Source: Apostichopus californicus (taxonomy: Eukaryota; Echinodermata; Holothuroidea; Aspidochirotida; Stichopodidae). Taken from it: a stretch of DNA of 49,476 bases. Positions 12,401 to 24,400 of this stretch are shown piece by piece; within the stretch, counting starts at the first letter, position 1; each line of letters begins with the position of its first letter. The notes beneath the pieces are model-generated. The model saw nothing but the letters and a program-made list of their open reading frames with translations, searched no databases and was not told the origin of the DNA. The position numbers were made by a program, and so were the translations under genes. The stretch lies in assembly GCA_020650975.1 (NCBI GenBank), contig JAIPMN010009735.1, forward strand, positions 1-49,476. The letters are read 5' to 3'.

Positions 12401-15400
12401 TTTGCATACATGATATGTCTAGATATCATGTCTTAATGTTCATTCTACATGACACAATGACAATATTGCATGTTTTTTTACTTGTGTGTCTTGTTTGCTA
12501 ATTTTGTATTTAAATAAATGTTACAGTTCTGTTTTTTCCTTTTTATTCTGTTTAGCTTTCATATTTTGGATTTTTTTTGGTCCCCCTTTACATTTTATTG
12601 ATATTGTGAAACATTCTCTCCTTCACAGCTTGGAGTCCAGATTCAGCTCAGTTACCTTAGTTACACCAAGATGGTGCTCTTAACACCTAGATATCTGGTT
12701 GTGAACGAGACGGATGGTGACATCTGTGTATCTGAGCCTCATGGTCAAACTTATGATGTTGAACAACATGGGGTGAGTTCTTACATTAGAGAATTGGTCT
12801 AAGTATTATTTGATTTCTTAAAATTTCTTTCTCTTTTTTTTTTTTTTATTGTTTTATTAAAATTGACAAAAAAAGTATGGTATTAAAATCCCAGAAAGAA
12901 TGTAATCCAGTCGCTTGACAAGTGAAGTCAGAATTGAAAATTACGCAGAAAGAGTCTTGTGAATGCAAAAGTTAACTATAAAGTAATATGTAATTTGTGA
13001 CAAAAGTTTAAAAAAGTTTTGCCATCATTTTTTTTTGAAGTGTTTAATGAAAAATTGAATCATTAAAGTTATAGAACTTTTCTTTGATGAGATTTATCAT
13101 GAAATATTATCAAAGCTTTACCAGAATCAATTCCGAAAGCTGTTTTAATTATTTTAGGAAAAAATGCTAACAGTGGCTTTAAATTGTAATACCATAATGA
13201 ATAGCCTACAGAAGTTGATCTTTCCTTCCTCTGCAATAACATCATAGTTTTGAATGGTTTTCTATATCATTATATAACCCTACTTCTTGTTCTCCCTTTC
13301 CCAACGCAGTGCAAGCCGTTCTGGCCAATCGACAAGAAGGATCTCTCTGAGATGTTCGTCAAGAAGAAGGATGGGAAGGACGTGTCTCTGCCGTTTACCT
13401 ACGGAAAGCCCCACACCACAGTCCTCAGACTCGGAGAGGTATAGAAAAAACTTTCTCATCGTGTCTTATAATTCTGTCTCTCTCGTCTCGCTTTACTCCT
13501 GCCAAGCATAAAGAAGGACAATGTATTTGGTTTTATGGAAATGTAAACAAAATGTAAGCACAAGTGATTGCAAGAGTACTTTAGGACAAGGCTCATCTAG
13601 AGTGAAATTCCACGAACCAGTTTATACGGCAGTTGCAGAGTTATCTCAGAATACTGTGCTCTCTTTAACATAACTGAGCAGTAAACCCTGTAAGCATGTT
13701 GCCTGTTACAATGAACCACAGAGGCTTAACATGTGACCAAGAACCACACAATAATTTCCATCACTGATTTGCTGTGTAAGAGCTAGCAACTGTCAGGCCA
13801 TTGGTCAGTCCTGGTCGCATATGTACTTTACAGCTAAATTCATGAGGATAATTTCTGCCTTTGGGCTGCTCGGGTAGAAACTGATATGCTTTCTTCTGGA
13901 ATGGAAGTAAAATCTTTGCTGGCTGTCTAAATATTACATGAGTCGTTTTAATTTTCAAACATTGTATTTTAGCTGGGCACTATATAGATGGTTGAGGGAA
14001 ATATCTACTCATATTCCGTGGATTACAGAAAAGTCTAGCTCCAGTAAAGACCACCAGTGTCATTTACAGGTTTTCATGTTTGCTCCAACAGGGTAGTGGT
14101 ATCATTGTGGAAGTGCAGATAACAGAAGCTGCCACTGTAGTTGCTTTTAGGAACTTCTTAGGTGGAAACTTTACTTTACAAATCATCAATGATACCGAAG
14201 ATATGCCAGTTACCTTCCATCAACAGTAAGTACCAAAAAGTTAAATTCATGCCTTCAACTAGAGTGTGAATTAATAACTTCATCTGTAAAGAATTCATGC
14301 CTTCAACTAGAGTGTGAATTAATAACTTCATCTGTAAAGAATTCATGCCTTCAACTAGAGTGTGAATTAATAACTTCATCAGTAAAGAATTCATGCCTTC
14401 AACTAGAGTGTGAATTAATAACTTCATCTGTAGAGAATTTATGCCTTCATCTATTGTGTGCATTGATACTGTGAATTCTTGTAAAGTATGAATCTGTTTA
14501 GCGTGAATTTATCCTTTAAGTTGCCTAGTACAAGATCACTCCCGTCCATAGTCATCCAGAATCAATAACATTCAATTCAAAGAGGGAAAAACTGTTTGAA
14601 AAAATGCTAATATGCTACAAAAAAAGGCCTGTTTAGATAATTATATAAATATCAGAGTGCTTGACATTTTGATCCTAGCAGGATCTTCTTTATGGGTAAA
14701 GTGTTGGGAAGAGAGAAAATATTAAAGTATGAATTAATTATAGACAACCTTGATGGGGGATCATGGTAGGATGGAAACGCCAGGCCCTCAAACTTTGCTA
14801 TACATTGAACTCAAATAATTGTTGATGTCTAATATCTACTGTGAGATGGTTCTTTTAGAAAGTCACTTAGCATGAATCATCATGGTTGTCGGATTATTGA
14901 AGTTGACTTTTAATGGATGGCAAAGGGTGGTATATGCCAGTCAATGTCTGTATATTAATTATAAGCAGTGTGTGGACGTACAGCACTAACCAACATCCAG
15001 GTGCTGCACCATATGATACTGACGGGCAGATTAAAATCCTGGTCTTTTCGTTCAATAGACTGGAAGAAGAGAAAACATTTTCATTTGCCCAGACTGCTCT
15101 GAGGCCGCACTATTGTTGCAGTTGTTACAGTTTCTGTGGTCACGTGTACAGTCCAGTCTTGAGTTTGAGGGGGACCATTAATTACATATTATATTTATAA
15201 ATATCTGTCCATATCCAAAAATATTACATACATGTGTTTTTTGTTTTTACTATATGATAACCAACAAGTTTAATCAATCACCCATGTTTGGTTTGCTGTG
15301 AAGTTTTAATAATTCAGAGCATTTTTGTCAAAACATTTCATATTTCTAGTGATACCATCACCAAACACCCTTTCATTGTTGTTTTTCCTTCCAAGGGGTG

Positions 15401-18400
15401 TTAAAGATGAGCTGAAGCTTGAGCCTCGAAAGGCCCAGTTGTACACCTGGCAGCAACCCATGGGGAACAGAAAATTGGTCTGGAAGGTGGATGAGAAGGA
15501 GAACACTAATAATCTTATCAAAGTAAGAGAGGAATATTTTGCATGAAATAATCCAAGAATATCATTTGATTAGGGGAGGGTTTTTCTTACCGATTAGCTA
15601 ATGTCTTAATTCTTATGATCTATTTGCAATATTGATATATCATCTTCTACCCATCAGATGGCAGTTATTGATTCTAACTGCCAACGAAATACAATTGAAT
15701 AATTGGTTTTGGATATATGTCCATTATAGTTCAATAATTACCAGTAATCAGAAATGGGTGATCGCATGAGAGGTTTGTTACTGTGTAAAAACCCAACTGA
15801 ATTTATATCTGTTTGATGTATTAATGTGTCAGTCGGTAGTCTATCAATGACCAATACCAGCAGTGACACACTTGAGACTCAGTTACCAGAAGGTGTATCA
15901 ATATCTATGGCTAAATTAGTGCAGTCATTAAATAAAGCAGAGAGCTTAAATAGCTTTGTAAAAAGTTCAGCCTATTTGCAACGACCTCACTCTGTGATTT
16001 CTCCATTCTATCTGTGTTCGATTGTGATGATGTAATTTCTTTTTACTCTAGGATGGTATCGGGGAAATCAAATTCAACAGCACTCCCGTTTATTGGGTGT
16101 CCTTTTTAGACGGCACTCAGCGGCTACTACTCTTCACAGAAGACATTGCCAAAGCAACCAAAGCCCAACAGGTATGTCAAGATATTGTATGATTGATATG
16201 TATGATAGGTGATTCCAATATTTTATGCAATAAATTGTCATAATTATTCAAATAAGGTGTTACAGCTATTTGATGTACATGCTTAGTGCTTTTACTGGTA
16301 CAATTGACAATCCTAAATTATATCAGGTATAACTAATATGAATTACATCCCTATTGAATCAGGTAGAACTGGTATAATTTACATCCCTGTTAAATCAAGT
16401 ATGAATTACATCCCTGGTGCATCAGGTATGACTAGTATAATTTAAATCCCTATTGCATCAGGTATAACTGGTATAAATGACATCCATGGTGTATCAGGTA
16501 TGACTAGTATAAATTACATCTGGTGTATCAGGTATAACTGGTATAGTTTACATCCCTATTGCATCAGGTAACACTGGTATAAATTACATCCATGGTGCAT
16601 CAGGTATAAGTAACGTAAATTACATCCCTATTGCATCAGGTAACACTGGTATAATTTACATCCATGTTGTATCAGGTATGACTAGTATAAATGACATCCC
16701 TGTTGTATCAAGTATAACTGGTATAAATTACATCCCTGTTGTATCAAGTATAACTAGTATAAATTACATCCCTGTTGTATCAAGTATAACTAGTATAAAT
16801 TACATCCATGGTATCAGGTATAACTTGTATAAAAATTTACATCCCTAGTTTATGCGGTATGACAGCTATTTGATGTACATTTATGTATATAATTTCCTAA
16901 ATCATACCAGGTGTCATCATGCAGATATTTGATGTATATTTTCAGGCAGCTGAGTTAGAACAGGTTGATCAGGAGGTCATATTATCTCTGCCTGGTATTG
17001 GTCTATCTCTCGTTAACAACTTCACCAGGAAGGAAATATCCTACATTGGCATCACCAGGTTAGAACATTCTCCCTTCACTACATCTTTAATTGTCTTGCA
17101 TCATCCTCTCCTTCCCCCCCCCCTCCCACCTCAAATACTACCATCCCTTAGTATCATACCATTGCTACAGTGATTATCTCCTTTGACTCATGGAGCAGTG
17201 CTATGTGACTTAGCAATTATTTTGTGAAAACCTGTTGTAGGAGGCAGTCTTTTTGTCTGTGTTCTGTGCACCAAATGTTTTGTATTTTGTCTTTTATTAT
17301 CAACAAAACTTTTGAGTTTCAAAGTTGTTGTGCAAAATGCAAGCACAAAGTTTTTACCCATGTCCCTTGTCTCTAAAACTGGTAACTTATGAAGTGTGAT
17401 GTATCCCTTATCCCGTAATATGACCACAAACAAATTTTGTAGTTGCTCTTATCCCTTAATATGCCTACCAGGGGAGTGGGCTATATCCCTGGTCCCATAA
17501 TCTGACTACCAGGGAAGTGGGTTTTTCTTATTTATCCCTTATATGCCTACCAGGGAAGTGGGCTATATTCCTGATCCCATAATCTGACTACCAGGGAAGT
17601 GGGTTTTTCTTCTTTATCCCTTAATATGCCTACCAGGGAAGTGGGCTATATCCCTGGTCTCATAATCAGACTAACAGGGAAGTGGGTTTCTCTTCTTTAT
17701 CCCTTAATATTCCTACCAGCGGAGTGGGCTATATTATCCTGACACCTAATGATCTGAGTACAAGGGGAGTGGGCTATATCCTTGATCCCATAATCTGATA
17801 ACCAGGCAAGTGGGCTATACTATCCTGACACCTAATGATCTGAGTACAAGGGGAGTGGGCTATATCCTTGATCCCATAATCTGATAACCAGGCAAGTGGG
17901 CTATACTATCCTGACACCTAATGATCTGAGTACAAGGGGAGTGGGCTATATCCTTGATCCCATAATCTGATAACCAGGCAAGTGGGCTATACTATCCTGA
18001 CACCTAATGATCTGAGTTCCGGGGAAGCGCACTTTATCCCATAATCTGACTGCCAAGGATACATGATGTATTAATCCTCATCATGTGTTTAATCTCTTCG
18101 TTCTCTCTTCATCAAGCTCCGGGATCATCTGGCAGAACAAGATTAGACGTCGCTGGAAGGATCTGAACATCAAAGAGATGAAGGCACTGGAAGACGGCTA
18201 CCAGAAACATCAAGTAGAGGTGGCTAATAACAAAGATGCTCCCCCTAAGAACGTGAAGCTGGAACACCATCTGGAGGTTAGTGTGGATAAATAAACCTCT
18301 CAATCATACTCGTCTATCTCTCCTGCTTCTTCTTCTTCTTCATCCCGTGTGTTATCGTCCTTTCTCGATTTCTTTCTCAACCTCTATGAATCTTTCTCTT

Positions 18401-21400
18401 TTCCAAGGTTGACTTCACAAGCATGGTAATGGTAAAGCCAAACAAACGTAGCGTGCAACGAACCTATCAACACGGCCTTTGGTTACAGCTCCGAAAGTCG
18501 GCCCATCAGTTTCAGTTCCACATTAAGCTGAATCGATTACAGGTCGACAACCAGACACCGGCAGCCATATTCCCGACCGTTCTTGCCCCGGTTCCTCTAC
18601 CAAAGACCGTCGCAGCTGAAAGCGGTAAGGGTTGTTTTTATATTAAACGAGAGCATTAATTTGAATCAATTGGAATGAAGAAGAGATTATTTGCATACAT
18701 GTCCCCAGTTTCATTCAAAGTTTTATGGATCATTTATTTATTTGATTTAATTATTTTTCTGATTTAAACTTTTTTTAATTGAGGTTGACTCAAGTTTGAA
18801 AGGCACATTCTTATTTTATTTATTTTTTTTAAGTATAACGTGTGTTAAGATTTCCCTTGGACCAAATATATGTGATGTGTATCTGGTCCTTTTGTGTTAT
18901 ATTACTTCCGATGGAGCTATCTAGCAAAGCAACAGCTATGTTTTCACTTTCCTACCCTGTGAATGATGAGACTGTGAGTTTAAACATAGATTAACACTAA
19001 ACCTGTGTGGGACTTGCTATTTGAGTGAGTAGTAACTACTGTCTGGAATGCACTTCCGAAAAGTAACTAGGAAGGTGGGTTTCATAAACACAGAATATAT
19101 TGGTATCCCCTCACAGACTCCGTCGTAATGTTACCCCATAGCACAAAACAATCAAAGCCTGTACTATTAAACCTAGCCAACAGAAGCAGTAATACAAAGC
19201 TTCCCTATTAAAAGCTTTTAGTTCAATTCCTTAAAAAGTTAAGATTAATGTCAAATTATTGGATGTCTGCTAAAAGACCATTTTCATATTTTTGAGGATG
19301 AATATATCATGCAAAGGGAAGAAGGATTATCTCACACAACTTGTATAAGATTCTACAGGATTCTGTGCCATCAATATAGTGTCAAATTGTATTCCTTAAT
19401 CTTCAGGTCGATGGTAAACACCTTTTGCCTCATGAAAAGTACAATAGAGTTATTATATTAATGCAATTAAACAGAACTTTCCTGCCGAAATCTTTACATT
19501 TATGTCGAGGACTGCACATTGTTGTTTTCCGTCCTACAGCTCCTAAGCCTATGATTGAATTTAGCGTCATGATGCGTACATCTGAACACAGTACTGTCAA
19601 GCAGTTTAAATATCTCAAAGTCCTAGTCCAGGAAATGGCCGTCAAGCTCGACATGGGATTCCTGTCTAGTATCGCCGGTCTCTTTGCTCCAAGCAAAGAT
19701 GAAGAAGTTGATGAGGTAACCTTTTGTCCTTTTAACAAGCTGAATTCATCATTTCTCCCCCCCCCCCACCCCCCTTGGAGTATCACAGAACAATAAATAG
19801 GAAACTCTGTTGGACTTTATGATCGATCAATTGATTTGTTATTGTTATTAATTGTGATGTTGAGCCCCCTCAGGAAGTCAGGAGAGAAAAGACAATTCCA
19901 ATATTAAGAAAAACTTTTAATTTAGTTCCAAACCAAGATAATGACCTGTAGGAGATGGTTGTGTTATAAAGAGAGGCTCAGTGGAGATGGAAAACCTTGT
20001 TCTTCAAGTACTGGACTGTATTTCTCATCCTAAATCTGCCATTGAGAACAGAGTCGCTGATTCTTTGAGCTTGTAGAAGTTTGAGGATTGTATCACATTC
20101 TGGCCAAAAAGACCTCTCTCGTCTGTTTGTTAGAATATTTGGCTAACACAAATGAGGAAAGTACTCCCTCTATTTATTTATTTTTTATTCTTTTGACCTT
20201 CTGTAGGTGTACAGGAAATTTGCAATCTGTAGGTGCAATTAATCAAGAATAATCACTTTCCACTTTTCAAGGCAGAAAATACACAGACGCTCCAAAGACC
20301 GCGGTCGTCGTTCAGTTCTAAAACGGCCATCTGTCACAAACAATTTTAAAATTCTGCCCTGGATTTCCCAATGCTCTTATTATCTACAGTGAGCCACAGT
20401 TTTGTGATAAATATTACAATTTTATCATATGATGGTATGTTCTTAAGTACATCAGTGGATAACACAGAGCGTTACAAGCCCCAGTTAAGAACCCTAAGCA
20501 ACTTTCTCAACATGCTAACATTGGTACTCAATACAGATGAACCTTGAAGATTGTTTGCCTTTTTTGTTCATTTTCTCTTAACTTTTTTCTCTGAATATTC
20601 ATAGACTGTTGAGAAGAGGGTAAGTGTCCACGGCGACATTTTATAACATATTTTTCCAGTTCTTTCTTCTTCTTTACGTTGCGTGTTGCTTTGCCTGCTT
20701 GACGTTAACATATTAATCAGAATTTATTAACGTGAATTTTAAAATAAAAAATTAAAATCCTGAGAGGATCTTTCATCAAAGTCATCCAGAACAACAATGT
20801 GACAAAAATCCTGCTCGGACAAAGACGTCAAAGTCAGACTTGCTTGTTTGCTAAATGCTGCTCACTTAACCAGGACTTAAAATAGTCTTCAGTTTCTTCC
20901 ATATAGACCAGTTAAGTAGCGAACAGCAGTGATATTTATAAGTGATTTACCTCGATACTCAGTGGCGATGGTTAGAGGTTTAATTCTGGCAGATTTTGAA
21001 CACTAATATCAGTAGCAGAAGATCATGACATTTTGCCAGAAGATTAATAGTTGATTCTTTCGTTTTCACACGATTGGACCAAACCCCCAGAAAATTTGAA
21101 AAATTCAATGGGTTATAAGTGAGTTTGATAGAATCTTGCAAAGCTCACAAACCAGGCATTAGCAATGCACATTGCAGCATTTGGACCACACCAGTCACAA
21201 TACTGCAAACACGTATCTCGATGTAGTTCATGTTACACACACACTCACATATCTAGATATCATTTAACACTTTTTCCTAAAAGAATATCATATATTGCAG
21301 AGTGCTTTGTCAGGAGGCACATAGCCATTAGTATTAACATTAAGCACTAATTCCTTCTTACGTTTTACAATTTATTGCATATCAAGCTAAAAAAACTACT

Positions 21401-24400
21401 ACCGAAATGTTGGTCCATGGAGAAGTGATAATCTTACCATATTTATCATAGTTAACATATTCTTTTTTTAATTTTATATTCCCTCTTTTTGAGATACTCT
21501 TGCTGTGATTTGTACTACTCTTCCCTTTCTTTCCTTGAGTTACTGTTGTGTTTGCAACATTGTGACCTCTGACCTCTTTTTGTTGAAAGACGTCGTCTCG
21601 TAGTTGTTTCCTCTCCGTTTCTTTTCCTAGAATTTAACCTGTATCAGTTATGACTTGCCTTTGTTTGTCTGATGCATATAATACCTCATAAATGTCAATT
21701 CAGTCTGAAATCCCTTCCTCCCCCCCCCCCCACTCTTCCTCTATCTGCTGCACCCTGTAGTTGTCTGTTTGCATACTTATATCAAGAAATTTGAGTCTTG
21801 CTTTAAGTGGTGATCTAAACGTTGGTAATGAACTCAAATGTCATATAAGTTGAATAAACATAAATTTAATATGGCCAAAAAGCCACATATGAACAACCTC
21901 TTAATATCGACTACCCCCCACCTGTTAGGGCATCCCATCTTCTGTTTGATACAATGCTTCCTTTCACCTGAAATAAACCCACCTCATCCTATCCCATGTC
22001 CACCTATGTGCACTTGACTGGTAAACCCATCACTTAGTACAATCAGGCATTCTCCTAGTTACGATTCATGATTTTCTTCTACAAGACAGCATTCTCAGCA
22101 GCTTGAGAAATCATTTCAGGTTTAATTGTATTGAACATGCAGTTTTTGAGCATAAATAAATAAAGCCTAAGTTATGATACAGTGTTTCATAACACGCAAA
22201 ATGACTTAAACTGAATCATGTCATAATATAGCTGAAATTTTCTGTTATTGAACTTATTTTGCTATAATTTAACAAAAGTTTATTCTCTGCAAATTTAGAT
22301 TCTTTTATTCCATGTTGCTTTTACTTATCTATCTTTGAGGAGAAACTAACCTGTATGCTTTAATACAATTAACAAAATGAAAGATCTAACATGTTTATAA
22401 TCATGATTAACTCTTCTTTAATATTCCTTGTTTAACCTTACAGTACGCAATGTAGTGCAGTTATAGCATATCGGTACAAGATGAGGCTGACATTTCTGTT
22501 ATTGAACTGTTGAATTAATCTCGCAAACATGAAAGATAATTTCCTCATTAGCTGTACCGTTTTCATGAAAATGCAAATTTGTTCAGTTTACGTGTGTTTC
22601 TTTTCACTTTTTATAGCAAACCAAAGGCTTTGTCAGGATGCTACTGACTCACACTATAATGCCAAATAAAATAAAAACCCTAAGGATGCATGGTTCTGAA
22701 ACAGAAAATTTTTGAGACAAATTTTTGCAAAATGGTAACGGCACATGACCACCAAGATATGGAAACCATAATCAGAAACCAACTACTTGGTGGAAAATTT
22801 GCTCTTTTTCTGCTCGCTTGTTCTTGGTTTGCTGTATAGATAGAATGAAAATCCTCTCCCCCCCCCCCCCAAAAAAAATAATAATAATACAGAAGAACGT
22901 TATCTGCCTTTTTGTGGTATTTTTGTATACCAATGAATTTTGCCTGCATTTTCTCTGACCATCTTGATTACCTTACTGCCAACCAGATCTAACTTTAAAG
23001 GGGGATTCCTTTTGTTAATCTCCCAAACCTGACAAGTAATATGAAGACCATGGACAGCCTACCATACTATGATACACACACCTTGTGTCCTAGTGTTATA
23101 CCAAAGCATCTTTAAATGTATAAATGTCCAGTCAAAGAAGTGCTTCAGATACTTTGCTTATGACAACACTTTTCTCAATATCTCTCTTATTTTTTTAACA
23201 TTTGAGAATATCTGCCTTATATTCTGATGTAAACTTTTGAGCATATAGAAACTAGATTAACCTTTTAATGTACTTGTTACCCTTTTAGCTAACCTTTACT
23301 TATTTTGCTATGATTTAACAAAAGTTTTCCTCTGCAAATTTAGACTCTTTAATACCACTTTGCTTTTATTTATCTGTCTTTGAGAAACTAACCTTTATGC
23401 TTTCATACAAGTAACAAAATGAAAGATCTAACAAGTTTATAATCATGATTAACTCATGTTTTATACTCTTTTGTTTGAACTTACTGTATGCAATGTAGTG
23501 AAGTTGTGGCATATCGTTACAAGATGAGGCAATGTGAAGCCATTTCATGGTTACAGCTGTACCGCACAATTTGATGTCCAAGTTTCAAGAACAATCACCT
23601 TAAACATGATGACATGAAGTCAGGCAATGAATTAAGATAAATTTTTCACTGACGATAATGATGCTGTAAAGTAAATCTGTTATGTTTCTATGGTTTAAGA
23701 TTACAGTATGTTGAAATTGTGACATATTTGCTTCATGTGACCAGAGGTGGAATTTTGACACATGTAGGAATAATTACAACGTCTTACTGTGACATTTGGA
23801 GTCTGTGTTAATAAAATGGATGTGAATAGGGAGAGTAAAGATTAGCTATAGGGATGGGTAATCATTAGGAGTACTTTTGAATTCACTATATGAAGCTGTC
23901 AATGATGTCCCTTCCATAATTAAATGCTCTCTGTGGAAGTGCAGTTGAAATTTCTGTTCCCTGCATCAATACCGTGACATCTGTCCCTCCCTGAAATTTG
24001 CTGGGGCGTCCCTTATTTGTGTGGAAATATCACTTAGTCATGTATCATTTCAGAAAGCGTTCCAAGCTAACCAGAAAAAAGGAAATTTTGACTGAAAATA
24101 CTCTACCAATTCAAGATGGTCTTTAACAGCACTTTTGAGGCAAATTACAATAATGGACACAAGATTTCTCTTTTGGTTATTATTTTTTAAATTGTTTGAT
24201 ATTGCAGCAAGAACTGATGAAGAGTGACTTTGGGATGGTGACCTCAGCTCTGAGAGAAGCAGAGTATGTACAAGTAGCCCTGGCCAAGGATTTCAACTTC
24301 TATGATTCATTCCATCTCTCACCACTGAAGGTAATGAATATTAATTTATTGTTAATGGTTATTCATCATAATGTTTATTCATCAGAGTAATGTTTATTCA

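Larger units (their letters stand above)
7044..12628 (+). other. Longest VPS13 intron (5.6 kb)
   Basis: Besides the two candidate microexons (8324, 9140) it holds G- or C-runs near 7590, 7910, 8625, 9700, 11190 and 11840, a (ta)n stretch near 11070, and tgcatat/catg repeats around 12355-12470. The protein flanking it is contiguous in other VPS13s, so no constitutive exon is missing. Confidence 0.6.
19716..24207 (+). other. VPS13 intron (4.5 kb)
   Basis: Holds the 15-nt candidate microexon (20605), C-runs near 19758, 21720 and 22858, and a diverged direct duplication (22252 and 23298). No nested gene is seen on either strand. Confidence 0.6.

Noticed and set aside
14176-14463. Minus-strand 95-codon frame with a 16-residue repeat
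   Set aside because: It is produced by a 48-bp minisatellite whose unit is divisible by 3; no protein family resemblance.
15826-16035. 69-codon + strand frame in a VPS13 intron, looking somewhat coding-like
   Set aside because: The only nearby AG (15832) gives a phase that does not match exon 14, and the flanking protein is contiguous in other VPS13s. No family recognised.
22680-22949. Minus-strand 89-codon frame as a nested gene
   Set aside because: It crosses a C-run and a poly-Tyr/Gly low-complexity stretch; no family recognised.
23590-23655. C/D box snoRNA (atgatga and ctga about 55 nt apart)
   Set aside because: No terminal stem and no recognisable guide; boxes this short occur by chance in AT-rich introns.
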